NCBI GenBank assembly: GCA_020809705.1
Contig: CP085826.1
Span: 124,001 to 188,000 of the forward strand
From: Calonectria ilicicola
Lineage: Eukaryota; Ascomycota; Sordariomycetes; Hypocreales; Nectriaceae
Direction of reading: 5' to 3'
Length of the DNA: 64,000 bases
Made by a program: the position numbers and the translations under genes. Under the pieces are notes generated by a model that saw only the letters and a list, made by a program, of their open reading frames with translations, was not told the origin of the DNA and did no database searches. This document shows positions 11,632 through 23,508 of the stretch, one piece after another. Numbering within the stretch: the stretch's first letter is position 1; the number at the start of each line of letters is the position of its first letter.

Positions 11632-13065
11632 TGCTAGAATATAGAGAGACCTAAATCCCTTTTCCAATCGACCATGGACACTCTTCTCTTGAAACAGCGA
11701 CGATGAAAGAACAAAGGAGAATAAGAATCAAGTTAATTAGATCGCGGTGCCTACAGCAGACGAGCACACCCGGCTCAGAAGTGGGGAGGTTGGGCGTGCT
11801 CTGTGGAATAGGCATATGTTGTGGCCCGCGCTTCCGTTACGATGAGCTGGCTTACTCTGGTGCTCACCGAGAAAGATCTAGATCATGCAAACATCAGTCG
11901 TGTTTCTTGATCCGCCACCTGTCACCACGCCTCAATCTAGCAGTTGCCGACTACGCCGCCGACTCCTGGACCTGGTCTCTTGCACAGGAAACTACAATCG
12001 GGTACTCTCAGATGAAAATATTACATCGCCAGCGCCGATTGGATTCCCCTAATAGGAAAGAGAAAAACCTAGGCCATTGGGTCTCTTCGATATTTCTTGA
12101 TTCAATAATATGCAGTACCACGTGGGGGGCCTGTGGCAATCTCCTGTCGTATCCCAAGACGAAAGGGTGTGGCGTTGACAAGGTATGCCTTGGCAAACCA
12201 GCAACTGCCAGGGGCATCTAAACGTTATCGTTAGCCAGCGAGTAAGAAGGATGATGGAACCTCCACACCCCGGCATTCGGCCAGATACCAACCCATGTCG
12301 CTTAGCTCCACGAGCATGTTGGCCACTTATTCCCGCATCAGACTCAAACAACAACAATCGTGCGCTCAACAACTTCCACCAACAGGGAATGCGGCTGTAT
12401 TGTCCAAATTTAGCTACCGAGTATAGCCTAAATGGTGCATTCACTTCGTGTTCAGTTCGCGGGCGGTTTCCTTATCAAAACCTCAGCTCGCCTGCAGGTT
12501 GACAGCCTCGCTCGCATCTTGCATGCACAGATAAGCAGTGAATCTCGGCTAGATGCATGGAATGGACCTCGACCATTTCCGGGACTCGGCTTGGATGCCA
12601 AGATTACAGTGTCGCAGCGGTGCAAGAACCTGATACCTGTTCGTCTCGTACCTAAGCTGTCACGGTCTAACCGCCGGAGGATCCGTCACCCCCGTCACTC
12701 AACTACGAGGGTCTTGACACCGCCGCGTGGCTGCCAAGACCTCTAATCTCTATTCAGCTCGAAAAGAGAAAGTCAATGGTGGACAATGGACTCACCGCGA
12801 TGTCACATTGGCCGCATTTTCATTGCCCACTCGGGCACAATATTGCTGCCGTATTCAGTTGAAAATTATTCGTGTTGGTGCCATGACACGTGAGATCTAG
12901 GAGGCTGAATTCTAGGTCTAACGTTTTCGGACTCTCCAAGAAAGAGAAATTGGGGATATCAAGGATTTCGGTATCTATTGTTGCTTTTTTTTTCTTTTCT
13001 CAGTCGTGTTAAAACGGCTTCCTTCTTCGTTACTAGTTCTTGTCCATAACCAGCCAGGCTCCCAC
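11632..13065. other. Divergent promoter region between GT2 and GH16
   Basis: 1.4 kb between two divergently transcribed cell-surface genes, more G/C-balanced than other gaps. It has open frames up to 172 codons, but none has a recognisable motif. Long 5' UTRs are likely. A pyrimidine tract ends at about 12998, shortly upstream of the GH16 start. Confidence 0.55.
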
Positions 13066-14817
13066 ATGAAAATGGAAGAATCAAAGGCTGGAAATTCTGC
13101 CATTGAGGAATCTGCACCGTCATGGATCAATCCAGCTGATGCAGCCAGCCATGAATCGCCTAAAAACCCATTCGAAACACCCCAACAAACACCTTATGCC
13201 CGGACTAATTCGATATCTAGAAGTATGCTCAATTAATACACGCGAGAGAGCTCTCAAATATGTTGATTTATGACTGATTAAAAATAGCCTCGGGAGTTCG
13301 GCGGCGGTTCAAGAGCAGTCGACTCGTCGGCGAGTTTGAGAAACCGTGGCTCAAGAAGTCAAAGAGGGAGGTCAACTGGGACAGCATCATTTTCTATTCA
13401 AGCATCTTCATCGGGCTTGGTGAGTTTCTTCCTTTTTTTTCTATTAATATTTGGACCTTGTACGCTGATTCTTTTGACCCTTAGGTATTGGTGGATACCT
13501 CTGCTGGAATGCCACACACGGTGTACCCAAACATGATGTAGGTATACCCAAGGTGATCAGGCAATATCGGAGCTAATAGGAAGCACAGTACTGCTTAATC
13601 ATGGATGATCATTTCGAGAACCTTGATAATTGGAATCATGAAGTTCAAATGGATGGATTTGGGTGCGTCATCTCTTAATCCCTCGGGAATTCGTGCACCG
13701 TATGCCTGACAATGCTACAGTACCGGAGCTTTCGACTGGACCACAGCAGACCCGGCCAATTCGTATGTTGACAAAGACGGGCTGCACATTGTCCCTACCA
13801 TGACACTTGAAAGCACGGATATCACTTACGAGCAGCTTGTGAATGGTTACACGGTCAACTTGACCACAAACGCCCGAACTTACGGCCAGTGCACCAGTGA
13901 TACACTCAAGGCCACCAACGGGCGCTTCCCATGCGCGGCCGTCAGTAATGCAACCAAGGGTCAGATAATTAACCCGGTGCGTTCGGCACGACTAAACACA
14001 CGGGGCAAAAAGACAATCAAGTACGGGCGTATCGAGGTGACGGCGCGTATGCCACAAGGGGACTGGATGTGGCCAGCCATCTGGATGATGCCACAGGACA
14101 GCGTCTACGGAGATTGGCCAAAATCGGGTGAGATCGACATCGCTGAGAGCCGGGGCAACGACGCGCGGACCTACTCAATGGGCGACAACATTGTTTCCTC
14201 AGCCTTGCACTGGGGGACTGCCCTGGTCAACGACCGCTGGCGCAAGAGCTACGGGGAGTGGGGGGGCTCCCGTGTTCGCTACAGCCAGGATTTCCACACA
14301 TACGGGCTGGAGTGGAGCGAGAAGTATCTCTTCTCATGGCTCGACGGCCGACTCCGGGTGAGTTTATGTAATGCAATCGTGATGGCCTTCTATTTTCTAA
14401 TAATCATTTAGCAAGTCGTATTCTTCGACTTCACCAAGAACAAGAATCTGTGGACCTACGGCGAATTTGCCGGGGAGTCGGTCAATGGTTCAGTGCCTGT
14501 CGATCCATGGAGCAGCACTGGGCGCGCCAATTCCCCCTTTGACCAGTCTTTCTTTCTCATTCTTAACGTGGCAGTTGGCTCTACTAATGGCTGGTTCCCG
14601 TGAGTCCCCATCGTTTCATTCACATCCAAGTAGACCCAGCTGACTCAAGCATTAACATAGCGATGCAACTGGCGACAAGCCCTGGGCCGATAATAGCGAA
14701 ACGCCTATGCGCGACTTTTGGAGGTCCAACTCAACTTGGCTGCCAAGCTGGGGCCCCAAGGAGGAGCGTGGCATGATCGTAAAGTCTGTCAAGATGTGGC
14801 AAGAAGGCAAATGCTAA
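13066..14817 (+). CDS. Membrane-anchored GH16 glucanase/transglycosidase
   Basis: At least seven exons; all borders are GT/AG. The protein starts MKMEESKAG with a Pro/Ser/Thr-rich cytosolic tail of about 85 residues, then one membrane segment (IIFYSSIFIGLGIGGYLCW), then an outward-facing GH16 domain: a type II membrane protein rather than a secreted one. The catalytic core is GEIDIAESRGN (ExDxxE: nucleophile, assisting Asp, acid/base), preceded by YGRIEVTARMPQGDW and MWPAIWMMP and followed by FHTYGLEWSE, as in beta-1,3-glucanase/gram-negative-binding-protein-type GH16. It should cut or transfer beta-glucan at the cell surface. There are several N-glycosylation sites. It lies between the GT2 synthase and the WSC oxidase gene, which suggests a role in maturing the same wall or extracellular polymer. 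Confidence 0.87.
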
Positions 14818-16427
14818 GCGAGATTCGATAGTTTTGTGATTGATTTTTTTTCTAATGACTAATTTTTTGTTACTGAGCCGCATTCATACACGCCAAGTCA
14901 GAAACTATTGAGTAGGGAGTGGATCCAGAAGTCGAAATATGAGGCCAGCTTCCGAATAGACACAAAGTATTATCAATGATGGCACTATTTTTGCGTTTGA
15001 GATCCGTGACGCATCTGCTCTAGGCGCTGGGGGATCGCAGCCGGTCCCGCCCTTGCCGCTCTGTCCCTGCAAGACGCTAAGCCTTAAACGGGAGTGACGG
15101 GATGTGGTTCATGAGACGAATGAGCAAGCCAGGGACTATGAAATTTGAGACCATTTCGCTAAGTTTTTTTCTTTTTCTTTTTCTCTCTCTCTACCGTATG
15201 CATAATTACATGCATCGCAACTTCACACTTGAACTGTGACCTTAAAACAACATGGCCGTTTTTTTAGCAGCGATAAAGGTATATTTCTCGTGTTTGATGC
15301 ACGAGAATCTTGCAATGTAACCCTCGGGTCCATAGTGCACCCAACCACCCGCAAGGTGGAGCAAATGGTCCGAATCATTCGCTACCCAGCATTGTGGTCC
15401 TGTCGGAGATCATGATTGCCTCCCGCTACTCGGCTAAGCTGTGTATTATCCCGGGTACGATTCGGTATATTGTGCTTGAAACAAGGGCAGGGTGAGCCAA
15501 AAACAAAAGTGCCTGTTCGCTATCACTGTGTGAAGGATCAATAAAGACTAGGAACGGTTATCTTCCCGACTGCTACCCTGCCATAAACATGGATGCGCAT
15601 CCTCGTCTAACACAACGCGGCTTTCAACCCCGAGGCTAACTAGGTTTTGATGCGCCCCACCTCCATACTACTGTACTCACAAATTTTGTATCCAATACAA
15701 GCGTGCCTGACATCGAACACTGATAAGTAAACGCTCATACGAGAGTTTATGCATGATATGAATGCATTAGGTGCCTCTTAGTGCTTACACTGACTCCTTG
15801 CAATCTGGGGAGCTATGTAGCCTAGATCTCTTCCCCATCACCGTCCCCTGAATGCATATCGTCAACACATTCAGGGGCCCCGCCAATTGACTAAGTTTAT
15901 CTTTATGGTTGGCTATTTCGGTCTATTGGAGAGTTACATGACGATAAAGCACCCACTGATTATTGGCTACCTTGTAAAGCTGTCGGAATGCGGCACATTC
16001 TACGATATTGGCGCCCTTAGGACTGCGAGGCTTGCACGCAAAACAACCATGTAATTGTTTCTTGTGACTGCTAATGCATATGCCCATTTGATTATCCAGG
16101 TCTCGGCGCCTCCTCAAATGGTACGAATGGTACGATAGCAACTCTTATTCAGCTCTCGCCCTCGTCTGAATCCGTCCTCGTGGACTTCCAATGCTGAGCC
16201 GGCTGTAACTATTGCGGAATCGGCAAGAGAGTAAGTGGAGACAAGTAATAAGAAATAGGATGGATTTATTACCTTTTACCGATTTAATTCACTAATATAT
16301 GATGAGTGTTTCCAACTGCAAGCCTTCCCTCCATTCTCCTGTGATAATCACACACAGCTTTTAGCTCTGCAGGCCAGCCTTGATTCCATCACACCAACGT
16401 TTCATCTTTCTAACAACACACCTTTGG
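14818..16427. other. Intergenic
   Basis: 1.6 kb between the GH16 and WSC oxidase genes, both on the plus strand. It includes the terminator of the first and the promoter of the second. Pyrimidine tracts lie at 15164-15195. No gene or repeat was recognised. Confidence 0.55.
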
Positions 16428-19400
16428 ATGGCCATCCTCCACTCTGCTGCACTAGGTGTAGCATTTATTCGTTTGGTCTTGGCGGCCGTGATCGTCCGGA
16501 GGGACCTGACTCCACCAGACACCCCAAAGGATGGCTGGAGCTATCTCGGATGCTATATTGACAGCGTTGTTGATCGTGCCCTCGGAGGCTCCGTCCACTA
16601 TGATGCTACTGGTCTGACAGCGCAGACATGCGTCGCTTACTGCGAAAGTGACGGCTTTGCTTACGCTGGTATGGAGTATGGGGGTGAATGCTGTGAGTAA
16701 GCCATCATTCCGAGACATATGACACTAATCACTGACGACGCTATCCTTCAGGGTGTGGCGGCACGGCACCTACCAACAAGGCAGACGACTCTGACTGCAG
16801 CATGGCATGCGCTGGTGATGACAGCCAGCCCTGCGGTGCCAGTGATAGGTTGACCGTATTTGCAAGCAACGGTACCACCACCAACCCTGCCAACCCTCCC
16901 ACAATTTCGGGTTGGTCCTATGTTGGTTGCATCGAGTGGGTGTCTCTCTCGCTAACCTCCTCCTTATCTACCAAGCCCTGTAATTTGAGCTAATCTATCC
17001 TATAGGGAAGCTTCTAATGGCCGTACCCTCGCCACCCAAGTCTGGCCGTCTGGCTCCATGACCAATGCGCTCTGCATCGCTGCCTGTGAGGCTGCAGGGT
17101 TCAGCTTGGCAGGTACCGAGTACGCTGCTGAGTGCTTTTGTGGAAACTCCTATGCCAATGGCGGTGGTACCGTCGCTAGCGGCTGCGATATGAAGTGTCC
17201 GGGCGATGAAACGCAGTTGTGCGGCGGCTCCAATCGTCTCAGTGCATGGACGCTTGGCGATTTGCCAGTATCCTCGGGTACCTCCTCGGCGGCTGCTACT
17301 ACTTCTGTCTCACGCACTGCGACAGTCGGGGACACGGCCACTTCCAGCTCCTCCTCGCTTCCTAGCGCCTCGGGTCTTCCTGAAGGCTGGGCCTACAAGG
17401 GCTGTTACATTGATCCAACTGGACGTGCCATGTCTGCCGCACCTGGAAGTCCCTTCTCAAACAACACTCCTCAAAACTGTATTGCCACCTGTATTGAAAA
17501 TGGCTTCACTGTTGCTGGCGTCGAGTATTCGGAGGAATGCTACTGTGGGAATGAATTGAATAACGGCGCCGCTGAGACGGATGAATCAGACTGCAATATG
17601 GCTTGTTCCGGTGACAGCTCCCAGATGTGCGGCGCTGGTAATCGCCTCTCCCTCTACTCTGATGGCGACTTCCCCATCTACCCAGTGCCTGTAGCCAAGA
17701 AGACTGGTCTCCCCGGGTCTTGGGAGTACAAGGGCTGTGTATTTGACAACGCCAACCCATACATCCTTGAGTGGCTTTGGGAAGATGCCCCCAACTATGA
17801 CAGCAGCAACATGACAATTGATTTTTGTCTCGAACGTTGTCAAACATTCGGCTACCCTGCTGCCGGTGTTGAGTATGCTCGTCAGTGTGTCTGTGGTGAT
17901 CTCGGCGCCGTAGATTCCCGAGAAGATGTTTTCAAGGATGACAGTTTCTGTTCAATGCCATGCCCAGGTGACCGCAACTACACATGCGGTGCTGGCAACC
18001 ACATCAACTACTACGAGTGGACTGGCGACCCTCTCAACACCTTCCATTACGCATCTGGAAATGACGCGGGCAAGTATGACTTCTTTTCAACGGCACCTCT
18101 AGTGCCCCTGATTAGTTCTGTTGGCATTAACAATAAAGTCATCTTTGTTGAGAAGCATGGTACCTCTTTGGATAACACTGAGGGTTCTTTTGAGTTTGAC
18201 TATTCCACTGACACATATCGTGAACTCGCCCTCAAGACTGATGTCTTCTGCTCGGCATCCTTCACTCTCCCTGACAAGGTTGGTCGGATGATCAATATCG
18301 GTGGCTGGTCAGCCGAGTCTATTTATGGAATCCGCTTTTTCACTCCAGACTCACCACAGGGTGTCAATAATGGCACCAACGTGTGGGAGGAGGACTATAC
18401 CCAGCTCCATCTGTTTGATCCCCGCTGGTACCCCACGGCCATTGTTCTTTCTAATGGCTCACTTCTTGCCATGGGTGGTGAGTCCGGATCTGACGCGCCC
18501 ATTGTGCCAACATGCGAGGTCCTCCCTCACCCCGAAGGCGTCACTGAGTCCACTTACCTCGACTATCTTGCCCGTGCTGATGAGATCGACCGCCGCAACT
18601 CGTATCCCTTCCTTGCTATTCTGCCATCTTCTGGAGAAATATTCTTTGCTCAGTTTAATGAATCCCGCATCATTTCCCAGACTGATTTCCAGTCCATTCG
18701 AAAGCTGCCTGACATGCCCGGTGCTGTCAACAACCCCCTAACCGGCCGCAACTACCCTCTTCAAGGCACCATGATGCTCATGCCCCAGAAGGCTCCCTAC
18801 ACAGATCCTCTAGAGATTGTCGTCTGTGGTGGTACTACTCACGAGCCAGGTAATCAAGCCCTAGATAACTGCGTTATGATCCAGCCTGAGGTTGAGGGCG
18901 CTGAGTGGGTTATTGAGAGAATGGTAAGATAATATTGTTTAGCCCTTTATATTGCAAATGCTAACATCAAAGCAGCCATCCAAGCGTGTGATGCCTACCA
19001 TGATAGCTCTCCCTGATGGACGCTTTCTCATGGTCAACGGTGCCCAGGTTGGTCGTGGCGGTTTTGGTCTAGCTGATGACCCAAACCTCAATGCTGTCAT
19101 GTACGATCCTTCGCAACCCCTTAGTCAGCGCATGACAGTTTTAGCCAACACAACCATTGCCCGTTTGTATCATTCAGAGGGAGTTCTATTAAGCGACGGC
19201 AAGGTACTCATCTCGGGCTCTGACCCCCAGGACCAAAAACACCCCCAGGAGCACCGGATCGAGTATTTCTGGCCGGACTACCTTCTGTCGGGCGCCGCAC
19301 AGCCTGAATTCACTGTTGCAGACCACGACTGGGCTTATGGTGAATCTTACAGCTTCACTCTCACTTCGACGCTTGAAGCTGGCGCTGATCAGATGCGTGT

Positions 19401-19659
19401 CTCACTCATGGCTTCCATTGGCTCTACCCACGGAGTTACAATGGGTCAGCGCACCCTGTTTCCTGAGTTCTCGTGCAGTGGCAACACCTGCTCCGTTACT
19501 GCACCCCCCAATGCCTTTGTTAGCCCTCCTTCGTGGTACCAGATGTTTGTCCTTGATGGCCCCACGCCCTCTCACGCCGTTTGGGTGCGCATTGGCGGTG
19601 ACCCAGGTGCTCTAGGAAATTGGCCTGATATTCCAGGTTTCACTACTCCTGGCGTATAG
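16428..19659 (+). CDS. Secreted WSC-domain copper radical oxidase (glyoxal/galactose oxidase type)
   Basis: Four exons, about 1015 aa. A signal peptide starts at the ATG at 16428 ([13 protein letters not shown]); an in-frame ATG at 16380 would add 16 residues. Four cysteine-rich WSC domains follow, the first two at about residues 40-155 and 165-275, and the next two at 16-19 kb positions 17390-17660 and 17720-18020; a Ser/Thr-rich linker separates WSC2 and WSC3. The C-terminal half is a glyoxal-oxidase kelch domain plus DUF1929. The copper-site residues are all present: Cys in DVFCSAS (Tyr-Cys cofactor partner), Tyr in RWYPTAIV, Tyr-His in ARLYHSEG, His in GSTHGVTMG. It should oxidise aldehydes or primary alcohols and release H2O2 while bound to wall glycan through WSC. 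Its neighbours suggest a substrate made or trimmed by GT2 and GH16. Confidence 0.9.
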
Positions 19660-20351
19660 ATGAGAAGTTGAGGCTCCATATTTAATTCCCTTCTTTTGTG
19701 AGAATCACTTCTTTCATTTACCTTTATAAACAATATCAGATTTGATTATATAATAATTAATTGATATATATTTTAAACCATTTTGCCAGATAGCTAGGCT
19801 TGTGTATGAGTAAACAGGGAATATTTTAAATCACGTTTACACAATTTGTACGACTTTACTTGAAACTCTAGGGCCAAGCGAGCAGATGGAGATTTTTTTC
19901 ATCAAAAAGTCTCATTTGGTATAAAATACCACTCTTCTACTCGTAGTAACATAGAAGAAAATTGTGCTAAGGCGTGACAGTGTTGACATGTTCAACAGGC
20001 TCGGTGAGTTGAAAAGTCCCCCAAAGCAATCATACAGATCTGGTTGTTCATCACCATCGGTAGAACGGTTGGTTGAACTACTCGAATCCAAAGTCGGAAG
20101 TAGTAGTCAAGCTTGTGACGATGAATCATGATTCAGACTTGTTGGAACAGGAGATCCTATTTGCCAAACATTTTGCTATTTATTTTCCACACTCGCTTGT
20201 TGCAAACCGCGCTCCAAACTTAATCAAAGACGGTAGGACTATGCAGTATACTACTTTGGACGACGAAAGTACTGCGGACAGCAGGATTAAAATCGGCGAA
20301 TAAAAGAACCAGCTAGTTTCTCCCAACCACGCATCCGAATATCGATATATT
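19660..20351. other. Convergent 3' intergenic region
   Basis: Lies between the ends of the oxidase gene and the acetoacetyl-CoA synthetase gene. It is A/T-rich at 19690-19790, consistent with polyadenylation regions. No gene was seen. Confidence 0.6.
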
Positions 20352-22903
20352 TCACAGCTTTGGTTCATTGGAAAACAATGGAAGATTTGCAAACTTCTTG
20401 TACTCCGTCAAACATTGAGGATTGGCAACTGAATCAATGTTCGAGACCTTTGAGTTACAAACGATTGCCTTGACTACCATCTCGATAACCTTGCCGTTAG
20501 ATGTGCAAGGGATGTCATTGACCTGAAAGATATATGCTGGGACGTGTCTGGGGCTGAGTTGATCCCCGATGGCCATTTTGATTTTATCGCGGATCTGGTT
20601 GAAATTCGGGGCTTTGGTCTTTAGGAACAGGAGAACTTGCTCGTCGCCCTCACCCGGACGACGTTGTCCAACTGCAAGACTCTCTTCAATTTCGGTAAAT
20701 TGATCTGTGACAGCGTAGATCTCGGCAGTTCCAAAGCGTATACCTGACAAGATACCTTAGTGACAATTGCAGACAATTTGAAACTTGGAAATTCAAACCT
20801 CCAGGATTGAGAACACCATCGCTTCGTCCGAGGATTACATATCCACCTGTTTCTGGGTTTCTTTGCACAAAGTCCCCATGGCACCAGATACCCGGAAACC
20901 TGTCAAAATAGGCACTTCGGTATTTCTCTGTGCCTCCTTCTCCCCAAAATCCAACGGGCATACTGAAGAATGGTGTGGTTATAACAAGATCACCCTTCTC
21001 GCCAGTCTGATCAACGTTGCGGCCTTCCGGATCCCACACTTCGACTTTCATCCCCAAAGAGGGCGATGCAAGCTCACCATCATAAATTGTGGATAGACAG
21101 TTGCCGCCGATAACTACAAAATCGTTCAACATTAGTTCATGAGCAAACGAAAAAAAAAAGAAAGGAAAGCAGGCTTACTTCCAGCAACTAGATCTGTACC
21201 TCCAGAGCCGCTAAAAAGCCCTACTCGACTCGGGACAATATCTCTGAACCAGCGGGCAATTTCCGCCGACAAAGGAGAACCCGCGCTAACAACAATTCGA
21301 AGATTATCAAGGGGCTCCGTTCTCTTGTATCCGGACTGCTTCAATGCGGTCAACAACTTAGGGCTGGTTCCCCAGTGTGTTACTCTGAGTGTGCCTTTTA
21401 GTCTCGGAGCATCATCTTTGCCCTGTGCATAAGAATACATTTATGGGACAATACGTACCCTTGTTCCTCCAAAAGTTGGATTTGGAATGCTGGATTTGGG
21501 TACATTGGGCTTCCATCATATAATACAATGCGCGATCCAATGCTCAGAGCTCCGATCAGATAGTTCCACATCATCCAGCCAGTCTTAATAAAAGTCAGTA
21601 TGCGTTATTTTGCGTATATTTAGGCTACATATGTACCCACTGTCGTATATTGGTAGTATGTTGAATCGCTATCCATGTTATTCATCAAGATGAGCTCCTT
21701 CTTTTGCTGGAGAAGAGCGCCGCCACCCGAATGACAGATACCTAAGCACAGTGTTAAATATGAAAACGCAATTAAATCCGCAAGAAGAGTATTTAGTGAA
21801 ACGTACACTTTGGCATACCCGTCGTTCCAGATCTGGAATATGTTAGGTGTGGCAGTTCAATACTCGCAAAATGCCATATTAGGCCTACTTACGAATACAG
21901 AATGTAAATAGGGTGGTCAAATGGCACCTGCTCAAACCACAGAGGAGCGGGCTTAACGTGGAGGAATTGTCCGATCGTAATGCTATGGGCACATTAGCTC
22001 TAACCGTTTACCGCCCACTAGAGAATCAACAAGGAGTACCAATCAGGGTCGGCCAGGATCGAGCCAGTGACAACGACAATCTTTCCCAGCTCTGGAACTT
22101 GCGCTCGCAGCTGGCTTAGCGCCGTAGTTAGCTTGTTTTGCAGGATGCGTCGTCTCCCCGCGTAAAGCACCTCCGTATCGACGAAGAGAATCTTGGGCCG
22201 AACCTGCGAATATCTGCTGACTATCCCCGCAGATCCCATATCTGGGGCGGTCGATGAAAATATGGCTCCAATTGCGCCTGCAGCAAGCAATATTACCAGG
22301 GCCTCAACCGAATTGGACAAAATAGCTATGAAGCAAAGGATCTGTTGTCAGTACATTGGTCGATCGCAAAAGAGAGCAGAAGTTTGGTGAGTGCCAAATA
22401 ATCCAAAGAAACTACTAACCTGCAACACGGTCGCCTTTTTTTATTCCTGCTGCTCTCAAGGCGGTCGTGTACAGTGCAGTCTTGGTGTAGAGTTCTCGCC
22501 AAGTCAAGTGACGCCAATGTGTTCCAGCTTCGCGACAAGCAGATACCGCAATACTATCGGGGTGCGTCTTTAAACCAGTGGATAGAATATTCTCTGTAAA
22601 GTTGATTCTTGCACCAGGAAACCAGTCGGGGCGGGGCCACAGTCTTTCAATTCCATGGGCCACCTTTTCCGGGGGAACGCTGTAAATTATCCCGCAAAAC
22701 TCCCAAACTGCTTGACAAAACTGCACCAAATTTTTGACAGACCATTCATGAATTTCATCATATGATTTTAGATCAACCTTGTGATGACGGTTGATATATC
22801 GTCGAAAGGCATCAACTCGGGTAGCGCCAGGGTAGGGGTGCCTCCAAGCGCTGACAACACCGGGGTCTTTCTGGGCTCGGGAATCTTGAAGCATCTTGAC
22901 CAT
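20352..22903 (-). CDS. Acetoacetyl-CoA synthetase
   Basis: ATP-dependent ligase that activates acetoacetate to acetoacetyl-CoA in the cytosol (EC 6.2.1.16 family). Start at MVKMLQDSRAQ (22903), followed by the ACAS_N-type segment (YDEIHEWSVKNLVQFCQAVW). About nine exons separated by short introns. Splicing restores the adenylation P-loop YSSGTTGMPK across two introns near 21800-21900, then HSGGGALLQQKKE, VTHWGTSPKLL, GGTDLVAG and ILGRSDGVLNPGG. The C-terminal NGKVIEMVVKAI carries the catalytic lysine region. All core adenylation motifs are present. It is divergent from the flavoprotein monooxygenase across 605 bp. Possible roles are ketone-body or leucine breakdown, or acetoacetyl-CoA supply for isoprenoids and polyketides; the context does not decide. 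Confidence 0.88.
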
Positions 22904-23508
22904 GGTGGCGACATGAATTAAAGGGAGAAAGGGGAATAATTCGTAGTTATACGTAGCATAGAAGGAGAGATGAGAGAAATAAGATAGGTGTTTCTGGTAA
23001 GTTTGCGGCAAAGCGACGCTTATTCATCTAAGCTAGTTTTCATGAAGGTTACAATCGTCGATAAAAGAGTTCAATAGCCATTGAAATCTTCCCATACAAG
23101 AAAATTAACTCCTTGTCACGGGTGAAATCAATTGCCGAGGTCCGTGTGTGATGGTCCATCCCTCTACCCGGGACGGTAAATCGTGGAGTGCCGCTGTTGA
23201 CCGTCCCCACTAAGACACGATCTGCATCTGTCGTGGCCAGTCACCTTCTCGTGGGAATAAGGCATCAAGTGCAATTATCACGAAGATTCAACCTTTATTA
23301 TTACACATACAAAAAGCATCTTTTTTAGTCTTCACTTTTTTCCCAGCAACGGCTAATACAATTCCACTATACGATTCCGCTATACAATTAGGCCAACTTG
23401 TTTTAGTCACCCGCTCTCAATTCGCTATTCCAGAATCATTTTCCCAATACGTCATAACATACAGCAGTACCATCTTTTCATCTAGAATTACACCTCAGTT
23501 AACCCGTC
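22904..23508. promoter_or_regulatory. Divergent promoter region
   Basis: 605 bp shared between acetoacetyl-CoA synthetase and the flavoprotein monooxygenase. It contains a CCCGGG palindrome near 23167 and pyrimidine stretches before the monooxygenase start. No assigned regulator site. Confidence 0.4.

Noticed and set aside
11703..12746. Several open frames of 100-172 codons between the GT2 and GH16 genes
   Set aside because: No family motif, no consistent splicing, and they overlap on both strands; they fit 5' UTR and promoter sequence.
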